A stretch of 64,000 nucleotides of DNA, from positions 477,981 through 541,980 of the forward strand of contig MNCI01035854.1 of the NCBI GenBank assembly GCA_015680685.1, given 5' to 3'. The translations under genes were made by a program, and so were the position numbers. This DNA is from Gnetum montanum. Lineage: Eukaryota; Streptophyta; Gnetopsida; Gnetales; Gnetaceae. Each line of letters starts with the position of its first letter. Within the stretch, counting starts at the first letter, position 1. Positions 23,714 to 35,236 of the stretch are shown here, piece after piece. The notes beneath the pieces were generated by a model, which was given only the letters and a program-made list of their open reading frames with translations, was not told the origin of the DNA and searched no databases.

Positions 23714-26700
23714 GACAGTTGGCAAATGGACGCAACTTTATCTGCACCCCTAGCATTAACAGGCCCACATGGGGAAATCGTTAGACAATTTGATCTCACA
23801 CTAGTAGAAACTAACCTTTTTCTCAATGACGCAACCATAGCCATGTCGGAAATGTCTCTAGATTGGCCAGAACAATTGACGTGCATGCTAGACCTGGAGG
23901 CTAGAGATGTAACCGAAGACCCCCTCAATGAGGTTTCTATGGTTACGCATAGAGGTGAGAACAAAACTCTTAAGGTTAGTTCCTTGCTAGACCAAAAAGC
24001 ACATGACAATATAAAACAGGTACTCCAGGATAACGTCACAGTATTCGCATGGTCATATGAAGATATGCCGGGACTAGATCCAAAGTTAATACAACACAAC
24101 ATAATTCTAGACTCGCATATTAAAGCAATTAGACAAAAAGCATGAAAAATTAAGACAGAAATCGCGCTAGCAGTACGTGATGAGATCACTAAACTGTACC
24201 AGGCTGGTTTCATCTGCGCGGTCGATTACTCAGACTGGGTATCTAACATTGTAGTTGTCCCTAAGAAGATGGGGGGGATATGCATCTGCATAGACTTTCG
24301 AGACTTGAACAAAGCCACAATCAAGGATAACTTCCAGCTACCGAGTATCGACCAACTAGTGGATACAACCGCTAGGCATGCGCTTTTATCCTTCATGGAT
24401 GATTTTTCAGGCTATAATCTGATTCGCATCAATCCAGAACACCAATTGACCACAACATTCATGACAACCTGGGGGACCTTTTGTTACACTATGATGCCTT
24501 TTGGTTTAAAAAATGCCGGAGCTACGTATCAACGAGCTATGATGTACATCTTTAGTGATTATCTGTTAGGAAGACTGAATGATTATGTTGACGATATAGC
24601 TGTTAAGTCTGTAAGGTTGGAAGACCATTCAGAGGACCTAGAGTTAGTCCTTAAAAGATGCTCTAAATACGACCTTCGGCTCAACCTAAAGAAGTGCATA
24701 TTCGGAGTTAAAACTGGACGCATGCTAGGGTTTGTGGTGTCAGAAACCGGTATACGAGTAGACCCTGACAAGGTCAAGGCCATAGTTGAGTTGACACCTC
24801 CTACAAATCTCAAGCAATTACACGAGTTGCAAGGGCGTTTACAGTTTATCAGGCGGTTCATCTCGAAATTAACGGATAAATTACACCCTATGTAGCATCT
24901 GCTTAAGAAGGGGGTTACTTTCGAATGGACAGATGATTGATAGCGTGTGTTTGACAGCTTGAAATAAGAACTTCAACGCTTGTCGACAGTATTCCCGCTG
25001 CAAAGGGATCAGCCATTTTATATTTATCTCGCAACCTCAGACGTATCCCTAGCTGCATTACTCTGTCAAAAGAGGGGTGATGGGTCAGAAGTACCCATCT
25101 ACTACTTGAGTCATGCTCTATGTGCGTATGAAACGAGGTATAATGAAGTAGAGCGTAATTGTTTTGCGTTAGTATTTGCGCTCAAAAAGTGCAAACACTA
25201 TCTCTTCTGTAGCAAAGTCAATATAATCTGGAAGAATAACATCCTGAGAGCTATTACGCACAACCTATATGAAAGTAGTAAGATGGCTCGTTGGAAAGCT
25301 ATCACGGTAGAATTCGATCTGCATTACATTGGCCAATCTTCTACGAAAGGCCAAGCGATAGCCGACCAACTAATGACATCACCTATTGACAGTCAGGCGA
25401 TGATAGAGCCTGAATTTCCCGATGAATATGTACATAGTCTAAGCTCTGTTTTAACAGGCCTTGAAGCAACGTTACATTTTGACAGAGCCTCAACCGCTAG
25501 AGGCGGCAGTGCCGCCACGGTCATTTCGCTGTCACCTGAAGATGTACGTCTGTACGCCTACCGCTTGACCTTCCCTTGTACGAACAACGTGGTAGAGTAC
25601 GAGGGGCTCCTCAGGGGATTATTAACAGTCGGAGAGCTTAATGTTCAACACCTGGTGATTAGGGGTGATTCGATGCTCGTGATAAATCAAATCACAGGAG
25701 TCTATGCTTGCAAGGCTGTACATTTACAACCCTACTGCGATATGGCTAAAGATCTTCTGAAACAGTTCACAACAACCGATGCCCAACACGTGCCTAGAAA
25801 TGACAACACGTTAGCCGACGCACTGGCTACATTAGCATTGAATGTGCCATCGCACATGCTTGACACTTGTCCTGCCCTAATGATAGAGTGTGCAGATCCT
25901 GTCATTCAGACGGTGCAAATATCTTCACTGCTCACGGATGGAGTGCCAGAATGGTACAATAACATTAAAACTTACCTTCTGCATGACGAACCACCACACG
26001 AGCTAACGCGTGCACAAAAAGATGCAATCCGTAAGCGGGCTAGGCAATATGTCATCATAGGGGATAGTACCCTTTGTAGACGCTCTTTCGATGGAGTATT
26101 GCTTACTTGTGTTAACAAAGACCAAGCACAACGTATAGTTGGTGAAGTTCACGAGGGATTGTGTGGAGGGCACGTAGCCCCACGGGCCATGGTCGCCAAA
26201 ATCCATCGCTTAGGGTATTATTGGCCGTATATGGAAAAATATTATCTTACAAAGGTTAAAATGTGCGACACATGTCAACGTTACGCGAACCTTATACACG
26301 TGTCGCCTACAGAACTACACACGACACAGATTACATGGCCCTTCCAATGATGGGGACTAGACATTATAGGGCCTATTACACCAAAATCTTCCGTAGGGCA
26401 CAATTTCATAATCACCGCTACTAAATATTTCACGAAGTGGTTGAAGCCATCCCTTTGCGAAAGATCATGTTGCAACAGGTCTGCCATTTCATTTTGGACG
26501 ACATCGTAACTAGATTTGGCTTCTCGATGACTATCGTGACCGACAATGGGCCACAATTTAGCAGTGTGGAAACCAAATCTTTTTGTGATAGCCTTGGTAT
26601 TAAACAATCTTTTGTCTCGCCTTATTACCCGCAAGTGAATGGTCAAACTGAAGCAATGAATAAGGTCATTATCAATTTGCTCAAGAAAATGCTCAGTAGT

Positions 26701-27192
26701 AATAAAAGACGATGGCATGAAAAGATTCTCTATGTGCTATGGGCCTATCGTACCACATGTAGAATAGCTACAGACAGTACACCCTATAGCCTAGTCTATG
26801 GATCTGAAGTGGTGTTGCCCCTCGAATTATAAGTTCCTTCTCTGCGGATGGTGCTCTCCACGATTATAAATGACGCTCAACACACCGAGTCTCGGATCAT
26901 GGATTTGGACTCAGTAGAGGAGAAGCGAATACAGACGCTTAATACCATCGAAAAGCATCAAGATAAGTAGAGGCAGAAGCACCGTCATAATTTTTAACAA
27001 CGTCTGATCGAGAAAGGAGATTTGGTTCTCAAGGCCGTTTGCGAACTAGTAGGCAAATTCTCTGCAAACTGGAAGGGCCCTTTCTTAGTAGCCGGCGCGT
27101 ATGGCAACGGTGCATTCAAGCTAGTAGATATCAACGGCAACCAGTTATCAAATCCAGTGAACCATATATACCTGAAGAGGTACTACATCTAG
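23714..27192 (+). pseudogene. pol of B1: RT, RNase H, second RNase H, integrase
   Basis: One frame from 23714 has stops at about 24143, 24893, 24938 and 26348. It carries RT (about 24100-24900) with MPFGLKNAGATYQ and YVDD (about 24582), then a Ty3-type RNase H (24900-25330). A second, archaeal-type RNase H follows (25480-25860) with LHFDRAS, VEYEGLL, RGDS and ADALA, which supply the acidic residues. Integrase follows with an HH-CC finger (26145-26290, ending CDTCQRY), WGLDIIGPI, TDNGPQFSS and NGQTEAMNK for D, D and E. A one-base deletion near 26440 shifts the frame. Its C-terminus ends NHIYLKRYYI at TAG 27190. The second RNase H is the Tat-lineage mark. Confidence 0.92.
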
Positions 27193-27220
27193 CCGCATAT
27201 CCAGTGTCAACATCAGGTGC

Positions 27221-27785
27221 AAGGATTGTCCGCTACGACGCTAAACTGGCGAGGATTGTCCGCTACGACGCTAAATTGGCGATAATTGTTCGCTACGACG
27301 CTAAACTGGCGATAATTGTCCGCTATGACGTAAAATTGGCACTTTCTGCACGCGTCCGCCACGACGCTAAACTGGCAACGATCGTCCGCCACGACGTAAA
27401 ACTAGCAAATTGCAATTGTCCGCTACTATGTAAAACTGGCAGTGTTGTACAAGTCCGCCAAGACATAAAATTAGCATTTCTTGCATGCATCCGCCACGAC
27501 ACTAAACTGGCACCGGCTGTCCGCCATAACGTAAAACTAGCAAAGGTAAGCATTCGTCTGCTGAGACATAAAACCAGCACAGACTTGTCCCTGGGTCACG
27601 ACATAAAACTGACATCCACAGCACGGTCTGCTGAGATCATAAATCAGCTCTACCGCCGTCCGCTACGACGTAAAACTAGCATTTTTCAGTTCGCCCAGAC
27701 TTTAAACCAGGATCATGGTCTGCTGGGACTTAAAGCCAGCAACAACAGTCCACCAGAACTTAAAACTGGGACCTACAGATAGCCA
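27221..27785 (+). repeat. Tandem array downstream of integrase in B1
   Basis: About 17 diverged units of 29-37 bases follow one another. Each has a core near GTCCGCTACGACGTAAAACT followed by GGC or AGC. The first four units are nearly identical and later ones diverge. The same core recurs in the protease-RT spacer. B2 has its counterpart at 55930-56350. Confidence 0.9.
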
Positions 27786-28968
27786 ACATATGAATCAAGT
27801 GAGCGTGAACATCTCTGCGCGGCTGCAAAAAAAACGAGGTGGGATGTTGGGACAGCCCCAGCATCGCTACCTCGCGGGCATTCTGTTGATTCCTCGGATA
27901 TGCCGAAAGGCATACTACTGATTCCTTGGAGATGCCATCACTGTGCTCATTTCACCTGTGGTACCTCTGAGAGGTCAGTTTCGCCGTCCAGAGCCCCAAA
28001 GGAGTTCTCATCAACCACGGCCTTGGGGATCTCTGCTCATCATCACTATCAGACTCTGGCTTCACAGATTCACCTAGCTGGTTCTTTGCATAACCAGTTG
28101 GATGCAATGAGTCTGATTTTTGATGGCGATATGCTGGGCTGAGCATCAACATTGAGACCCTGGCCTCTTGCTACGGTCCCTTACCCATCGCCCGCTCACT
28201 CCTTCTCGCCTTGGACGGCACTTGTTTCAACAACTTCTTCGGCGATTCGGCTATGCAATGGTGTCCTCTGTTTTCTTTTTTTTTATTGCAGGTTACTTGC
28301 TACGAAGACATCGTTCAAAAGTATGTTCACCAGAGTAGTGAAGTACAGACAACATTTTGAGATGGCTGCTTAGGTTAGCCTGTCTACTTAGGAGTGCAAC
28401 CCTGTCTTCCTCATAATCCGACCTCTTGTTCCTATTCCCCTCCTTGGCCATTTCGTCTACTTTCCTTATACAAAATGTGAATACACGACATACGCTTTCC
28501 GCATCTGCATTACAATCAAGTCCATGAACTGGCGCAACGCAACTCGCCTAGTGGGCACAAAAAAAAAAGAAAAAAATAAAAAAAGAAAAAAGAAAAATGG
28601 GAGTCAGCAAAATGGATGAAAAACAACTCATCCAGGCTGTGCGAACATAACACAACTCGTCCATGCAAGCTCCTTTGTCTACAATATGACGGTATAACTC
28701 CATGCAAATGCAATTGCAGGAGGAGGCCCGATGGCTCATGCGCGAAAAGCCATATTCACACGCTTGAGTCTTCCCCGAACCTCCCTCTTATTGCCTCTAT
28801 AAGAATTCCTTCCCATACCATTTAATCTTCAGTTTTCCCCACTTCTGCATTTCTAGTTTGATAGGGCAACACCTGAGTAACCGTCGATGGACGTTGTTGG
28901 TACTTTTACCCATCCGATGTTTCGTATTCTTTGTCGACGTCTTTCGGGCAAGCCCTCTAAACGTCAAC
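27786..28968 (+). other. 3' non-coding region of B1
   Basis: No coding frame is supported between the tandem array and the polypurine tract. An A-rich run with scattered G lies at 28559-28598. B2 has a comparable purine-rich run (minus strand of about 55300-55400) in the same relative place, so this feature may be conserved in the family. Confidence 0.55.
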
Positions 28969-28981
28969 AAAGAGGGGCCAT
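28969..28981 (+). promoter_or_regulatory. Polypurine tract of B1
   Basis: AAAGAGGGGCCAT directly precedes the 3' LTR. B2 has AAAGAGGGGCCAA in the same place. Confidence 0.85.
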
Positions 28982-30560
28982 TGTAACGCCGTGAAAATTG
29001 CGAATCAGCCTAGGGCAAAGATTCACGATTAAGGTGAAAGTTTGCAGCAGAAATCCAGAAGATCGAGCAAGGTGAAGAAGCGTGCAACATCAAGTCTCCA
29101 AATCTCTTAAAAAATTCTAACTTTGTTGCTATTTATGCTACATTACGCAAGGTAGCGTCATGTCACTCAGCATGATTCTGCGTATCTTACTGTAACAATG
29201 AAGTTAGTAGAAATTTGAAACTTTTGCAAATACGACAAAGATAAGGGTCTAAGCAGCAGACTACGACTTGTCGCATATTTCACCAAGTATTTTGTTCAAG
29301 ACTGTATCTACGCTCCACTACGCAGAGCAGCGTAATGAGCTTCGAGGAAGTCAAAGTCAGAGTCCAAAGGAGCGCAGCAGATTGACTTCTTTTTTATAGA
29401 TCGGTCACTTTATGCTTATTACGCTATGCAACGTAAACAAGCGTAACTTATTGTAAGGTTGACTATTTTTACGCTCCATTACGCTTTGCAGCGCAAAAAA
29501 GCACAAAGCGGCTTGAGTTAACTACTTTTACGCTCTGCTACGCTACGCAGCGTAAACGAGCGTAATACAGTGTAAAGTCAGCTAAGGCAGTACTAGATAC
29601 GCACTTGTTATCCATGCACAGCAATATGCTTACCAGCGTATTGCAGCATAATCATGAGGCAGTTTTAGCAAAAGTGGTCTACAGCGCATCTCGCCCCCAA
29701 GACGTAATATGGCATGACCAGCTTTAACATAAAAATTGTCAAGTCAACGGTGTTTTGAAAGTTCGAGATACGTGCCATCAAGACCGTGCCTTTCCATATG
29801 ATGCTGAACTTATAAATGCCTCAGTTGGAGAAAAGAAAAGAAAAAGGGGGGAGAAACTTCTTCTTTAGAAGGACATAAGACATTATTTAAGCATTGGCAG
29901 CAAGAGCAATCAGTCTTCAGGGCGAAAACATTATCCTCTTCATTGGCGATCATTAGCAGCTTTAAGCAAACATTACCGAAGGCAAAAGGAGCAGATCAGA
30001 GATCGAAAGATCATCTGGTACGATTGGCAAAGTTTATTGATCAAAAACAGTTGATTGATAGACATCCAAGCTTGACCCTCTTTGCATTCCACTTTTGGCT
30101 TATGAGGTAGATCAACCTTCATTCAGTTCTCCCCTTTAAATAGTTTTCTTGTTGTTTCATGTATGCTTTACACAAAGATAAGCGAAGTCTGCTATTAGAA
30201 CGTTGTATGCAATATATCCAGCTTTTGGGTCAAATCATAGATATGGGAATTACGCATTTTCCCTAAATCTGATCTTCCTTTTCGCATTGACATTATTGTT
30301 ATCTCGAGTTTCTTTACATTGTTTTCTACTCCTACGATTCATCGAATTAATTCATTTCGTGAAACATATATAAAACATCTATATTGTCGCGATATTCGAT
30401 AGTTTACTGATTAAGTAAGTCCCTGTCTGATTGACAAGACCGTTCAAGGCATCTCAGATTCGTTTTTCTCCAGCACGGCCCTCGCACGGATTCGTGGTTA
30501 AGACTGTATACACGGATCTTCGCTCGGTATTTCCAGCGATCAACGTTTTCCGTCGTTACA
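28982..30560 (+). repeat. 3' LTR of B1
   Basis: It starts TGTAACGCC and ends GTCGTTACA, 1579 bp. It matches 12912-14503 along its length, including the TATA box at 29811-29817. The main length difference is the missing 12-base ACGCT-type piece near 29530. Confidence 0.93.
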
Positions 30561-30565
30561 GGATG
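30561..30565. repeat. Target-site duplication of B1, right copy
   Basis: GGATG, identical to 12907-12911, directly follows the 3' LTR end TTACA. Confidence 0.9.
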
Positions 30566-31230
30566 GATGAAGTGATCTCATTGCCTGCCATATCAAAAGG
30601 AACATACCTTAGTATCAACATCATGACTTAAAGGTAAAAACCAAACATTAGCAATCAACAAGAAAATAGTTCATACCATCATAAAGAACACTTATTGGGT
30701 GACAAAATTACAGGGTGGATCACACACACACACACAAAATGAAAAAGTATAACGATGATGTAAAACAAAAACAAGAAAAGTTATAAAAAGTTGTAAAAAA
30801 AAAACAAGAAAAGTTAAAGAAATTTGTAAAACAAAAATGTGTAAAATAAAAACGTGTAAAACAAAAATGTGGAAAACAAAAATGTATAAGACAAAAACTT
30901 GTAAAACAAAAATGTGTAAAACAAAAATGTGAAAAAAAAAACGTAAAAAGAATTGAGGGCCCCAAATGATTAGCATAGGTGGCCATCTCCCCCATGATTG
31001 AATGGAAAGGGAGAGATCTGAAATAATGAGCGCCTATTTGAATTTCTTAAAAGTGTCCAACTCCTCCCAACTAATGTTTTTAGATTAAGGGGTGGAAGTT
31101 GGTGACGCTCATATTCCAAGGTATTTATTCCTTCGTTGTTGGCATGGGTTGTTTCCTCAGTTCATTCCATGCATATTTGTTGGTTGCTCTTTCTAGTAGC
31201 TATCAACCACGGGGTGTCTACTACTTGTTA
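30566..31230 (-). other. Region of E downstream of protease, with an internal polypurine-like motif
   Basis: The minus strand continues the protease frame for some codons with stops and then becomes non-coding. Near 30985-31005 it reads ATCATGGGGGAGATGGCC, close to the polypurine tract before the LTR and found at the same place in A2, C and D. Beyond it is an A-rich tandem stretch (30760-30950) and a CA run (30721-30736). Confidence 0.55.
30830..30945 (-). repeat. 17-base tandem repeat in E
   Basis: About seven units of a GTAAAACAAAAATGT type follow each other (plus-strand reading). The single-copy counterpart is the ACACATTTTTGTTTTAC segment of A2 near 8393, so this is a local expansion. 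Confidence 0.75.
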
Positions 31231-34200
31231 TGTGGTTACTACATACAGGCATCTTTGTTTCAGAGTTTCAAGGGCACACCTGTTGCATGGAGGAGATGTT
31301 GTGCGTTCCTCCATGTCATCACTCAATGAATCACTGTATGTGATGCATGGAACTTTCCTCTTCTCGATATTTCCATAAATATTTACCTTAGAAATATCCA
31401 AGGAAAGATCATGAATTCCTAGGAATGTGTCTACTGTACTAAGCCATGCCCTTCCCATTATAATTGGGAAGTCTCCTTTGTCATTGTTAACTTCTATCAC
31501 CAGGAAATCAGTTGGGTAGGACCAACCACACACAGTGGTAACGATGTCCTCCACCAATCCCAAGGGAAAGATGATGGATTGGTCTACCAGCTCTAGTTGA
31601 ATGTTGCTCTTCTTAAGTTGGGGCAGGTTCTAGGCTTGATACATTTCTCATGAAATTAAGTTGACTCCGGAACTTGAGTCAAGAAGAAGCCTATGTGGTT
31701 TGTTCCCAGTGATTTGTAAATAGAGTAAGGGACTCCCAGGGTCAGATAGGTTCCTGGGAAGGTGGCCTACCTTGATCCAGTCGGTAACGGTATGTGTTAA
31801 CATAACTGTATGCGTTAAGCTCTGATGTTGGATGGAAGGGAGCACCGAAGCTTTGTGTGTCGGAGGAGCATACCTAGACTCAACCGCTTGTTGTTGTGAG
31901 AGCTTTTTTGGGCTTCTGGTTCTGAAGAAAGGTCTTATCTTTTTACAGTTGTCAGAACTAGCAGCGGGTTGAATGTTTACGGCTTTCATAGCGTGGCATT
32001 GTTGAGGTTGAGTGGGGAGTTCCCCTTGCATTGTTGGAGTAGGAGATGTTATGGGAACTACTGGTGAAAGAGGTGCAGATGGATTTGGAGGATGGTAAGT
32101 ATGTGGGATGCCTCCCGGAGGAGAAGGAGTCATTCTAAAGTACTCCCAAACTTGGTAGTAACGTTGGGGAGTTGTGTGACCCATGGAGTCTCTTGGAGAA
32201 ATTGGCTGCTGCACATAATATCCATATGGATTAAGTTGCCGGTAAGGGTATTGTTGTTTCGGCGGTGGCATCCCCCATAACTGTGGGTATTGCCACTGCT
32301 GATGTTGTTCGATGGGTTGTGGTGGAGTTCCACTTGGATAGTACGTTAACGGTTGGTGGAGCTGCCTTAGGTTACCTTGAGGATAAGGTAACCTTTGGGG
32401 TGTCCACCGTTGGTTGAGTCTTGGGTTAAGTGCATACACCCCAGACTCCTGTAGATGTGAGATGATTGGATAACATCCCTTAGGATGGTCATAGTGGCAG
32501 ATCTCACATCCATTGTCATTGTTTATGTTTGATTTCACAACCTCATCGGAGATAGTTATTTTTCCCTTACCCCTGTCATGTGCAAGGCCTGAATCTCTCC
32601 GCTTTATCTTATCTTTGTCACTACTTTGTTCCACCTTAGACTCTTCTACGATTTTCAGGACAGTTTCAAGTCTAGAGTCTAAGGAATCCCACAATTGATC
32701 CACCTTAGCCGATACTTCTGTTGTTAGCTTTTGAATCGATAAGGTTTTTCTGTTCACCAACTCTTCGAGTGGTGACTCATCCTCTTCATGGCAAAATTTC
32801 ACTTTCTTCTTTCGAAGAGAGGGATCATGGTTGTATTCTTCCGCACTTTCCCTTTTTCGTAGCTCACCTTCTTCTTTTGCTACTTGCTCCAACAATCTGT
32901 GAATCTCATGGGATCTAAGTTCTGATAATCGTCCTTGGGCATAAGTCCCAAGGGTTCTCCTAGTCTCATACCTTAGCCCATCTACGATGTGGTAGAGTTG
33001 ATCCTGTTGTATGTAACCATCGCCCAGACAATGATGTAACAATGCATAGTAGTGATCCATGGCAGCATCCAAGGGTTCGTGAGTTCCCTGCTTCCATCCT
33101 TGGATCTGCTTACGCAAATTAGACACTCTGGAGTACATTTGATACTTATCGTTGAAGAATTCTAACATTGTACTCCACCTCCTGATGGTTTCTGGTTCTA
33201 AGGACCAGTACCAACTCTCTGCTTCCTTGGTGAGTTTCTTGTGAAACAACTTAAGTTTTTGCCACTCGTTTTGTATATTTTGCAAGGCATAGGCATCGTG
33301 GAATGCCTGTAAATGATGCTATAGATCAGCATTGTATCCCCCTTCAAAGCGTGGGATATTGTTCATGTCTAAACGCTTGATCCAACTATCTTTTAAATGC
33401 CTTGTTGGGATTCTTACTACCTCCATTATATCCAGCATACTTCAGGTTGCAAGTAGGGGCTCGTCATGATCATCTCTTTCATGACACCTATGATGTCTCT
33501 GTTGTTCCCTACTTTTCCTTCATTCATGTCCTTGTCCTCTCTCTCGACTCTCTCGTTGAGGTCTCTTATTTTTCTTACTTTTATCCTCTCTGTTAGGGTC
33601 TTGATAATTGCACCTAGATGTGGAAGGAGAGGGTGAATGATGTGAAGAAGGCGAAGAAGAAGGAGAACCATCGCCATGACGATGTTTCTTACCTTCTCTT
33701 CGGTGGCTTCGGCCCCGATCGTGTTGACAATCTAAGTGCCCGTCCTTGTCATTTGTTATTGTTCCCTCAGTGAACAGCTGGTGTTCATGGGGATCAGAAC
33801 CAGGGTTGTGTATCATTGAGCATAGGTTCTGATACCTCACCTCCTCACTTTCATTAAGAGGGGGAACATCTTTTGATAGTGAACCAGTTATAAGTGGTTC
33901 ACCATCTCCCATTTCACTTAGGACGTGCGAGACCTCTTTGTCCTTCAACAGTGTATGTTGGCTCTCCTGCCTTAAGTCCCTCATACGTTGTGTGGCTGTA
34001 GGATAGTAATCCCTTGTATCAAAATCTCCTATAACGTATTCAGCATAAAGCTAAGTCATGCCAATCTGTGCCAAAGCACGGAGGAGCATGTTGGGGACTG
34101 CAGGATCTGGAGGTAACACTATGTTACCTTGCAAATCTCTCCAGTGCATCTGTTCATCTTGATGGAGGATAAAAGTGAAATTAGGTATATACTCATCAGG

Positions 34201-34323
34201 ATGAGTATATGTCAACCTATATTGTTTAGGAACCAGCTAATTTAGGTTATGTTTTTTTGATTGCCGACTGTTTTTTGTATGATCCCTAGGTGAAGTGCTC
34301 TTGTGAGAAGAAGAAGAAGACAT
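31231..34323 (-). pseudogene. gag-protease of element E, nearly complete
   Basis: ATG at 34323 (MSSSSSSHKSTS) opens a frame with only a handful of stops; the longest clean stretch is 33285-31648. Order: N-terminal region with YIPNFTFILHQDEQ and a basic serine-rich middle (33750-33500). The capsid-type domain follows (33390-32880: IPRFEGGYN, ESWYWSLEPE, RYETRRTLGTYAQGRL). Then come the zinc-knuckle-like CEICHYDHPKGC (about 32507-32472), a proline/glutamine-rich segment and protease (31720-31240). The protease active site reads LLLDSSSGVNLIS, and IIMGRAWLS follows. The active site is DSS, not DSG, and a TGA follows NLIS. No RT follows. It is the best guide to gag of this family here. Confidence 0.88.
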
Positions 34324-34448
34324 GATGTCTTATAGGTGTGCTGATTTTACCGTTATATAATTTTTTTGTTTGATTAACCCTATGGTTCGTTTAAGCTCCC
34401 AACGATGTGAGTAATATCCTATGTTCTATTTAGCGCACAAACACTTAG

Positions 34449-34467
34449 TCCCCGGCAACGGTGCCTA
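34449..34467 (-). promoter_or_regulatory. Primer binding site (tRNA-Asp) of element E
   Basis: The minus strand reads AGGCACCGTTGCCGGGGAC directly after the LTR end CTCATCA, a near match to the complement of the plant tRNA-Asp 3' end. Confidence 0.88.
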
Positions 34468-35231
34468 TGATGAGTGGCGAGGTACCCCTACACTCAACCA
34501 TACAAATATGAGCGTAACATGCACGATCCAGTTGAACTCCACAGACTAAGTGCCTACACACCTCATGGAACACTTAAGGTTAACCATTCGTTGTCTTTCC
34601 AGACTTACTTGTATTTGTCATGGTGTATGGTTAAGTAAGTCTTAGGTATATGATTTTTATAGTTTTTATCTTTTAGCTCTTATGCTATTGAGGTGAAGGG
34701 TTGAAGAGACTAATTACCTAACTCTAACTAANNNNNNNNNNNNNNNNNNNNNNNNNNNNNNNNNNNNNNNNNNNNNNNNNNNNNNNNNNNNNNNNNNNNN
34801 NNNNNNNNNNNNNNNNNNNNNNNNNNNNNNNNNNNNNNNNNNNNNNNNNNNNNNNNNNNNNNNNNNNNNNNNNNNNNNNNNNNNACATTAAATAAAATCC
34901 TAATTAGCCTATTCCATGCACTACAAGGTTTATCCAGGAAGTTCATCTTTATTGCCGTACACAAACTTGTGTTCAGGTACAATGTTTGCTCGAATAAAGA
35001 TCCGTTCACTTTAGGACTCCTACTGCGGGCACATGGAAAATATTCTATCTCTGGAGTGATCAATCTGCCATAGTTTCCCTACTATCTAGACTAAGATGGA
35101 AACAAGGGAGAGCTGCCTCTTATTTATAGAATTTGCGACGTACTGCGATATCGCGTACGTGATATTGCGGGGATGGACGCGATATCGCGTATGTGATATT
35201 GCAGGGATGGACGCGATATCGCGTCCCATCA
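34468..35231 (-). repeat. 5' LTR of element E, with a sequence gap
   Basis: It is the partner of 10685-11495. A run of Ns (34732-34884) hides part of it. Near its start (minus strand) are three tandem palindromic units, including the perfect 18-base palindrome GGACGCGATATCGCGTCC at 35209-35226. The TATA box is the complement of 35121-35128. Confidence 0.9.
34732..34884. other. Assembly gap (153 Ns) in the 5' LTR of E
   Basis: The bases are unknown. The 3' LTR of E (about 10950-11165) shows what probably fills it. Confidence 0.95.
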
Positions 35232-35236
35232 CATTG
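35232..35236. repeat. Target-site duplication of element E, right copy
   Basis: CATTG, identical to 10680-10684. The following bases GTTCAGGATGTG continue the A2 LTR interrupted at 10684. Confidence 0.9.

Larger units (their letters stand above)
12912..30560 (+). mobile_element. Element B1: 17.6 kb Tat-like Ty3/gypsy retrotransposon with an antisense passenger gene
   Basis: It is a complete structural copy. In order it has the 5' LTR (12912-14503), primer site, gag-protease (14754-18542), a 5.2 kb spacer holding an antisense spliced gene (19190-23253), RT-RNase H-RNase H2-integrase (23714-27192), a tandem array (27221-27785), a 3' non-coding region, polypurine tract and 3' LTR (28982-30560). 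The duplication GGATG flanks it. The second RNase H places it in the Tat lineage. The LTR pair differs by a few percent by eye, mostly C/T and G/A, so it is not brand new. Its disablements are nearly all stops, plus one single-base deletion in integrase. Confidence 0.92.
10685..35231 (-). mobile_element. Element E: non-autonomous Athila-like gag-protease element, carrying B1
   Basis: On the minus strand it has a 5' LTR (35231-34468), primer site, nearly complete gag-protease (34323-31231), about 2 kb of non-coding sequence interrupted by B1 (12912-30560), a polypurine tract and a 3' LTR (11495-10685). The five-base duplication CATTG flanks it. Without B1 it is about 6.9 kb and lacks RT, RNase H and integrase. 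Its gag has fewer stops than the gags of A, A2 and D, so it is the best preserved of the gag-protease elements here. Confidence 0.9.

Noticed and set aside
27221-27785. CRISPR-like array of about 30-base units
   Set aside because: Units are contiguous and diverge progressively, with no unique spacers of constant length, and lie inside a plant retrotransposon.
30692-30995. Two overlapping F/C-rich minus-strand ORFs
   Set aside because: They are produced by the 17-base tandem repeat in element E.
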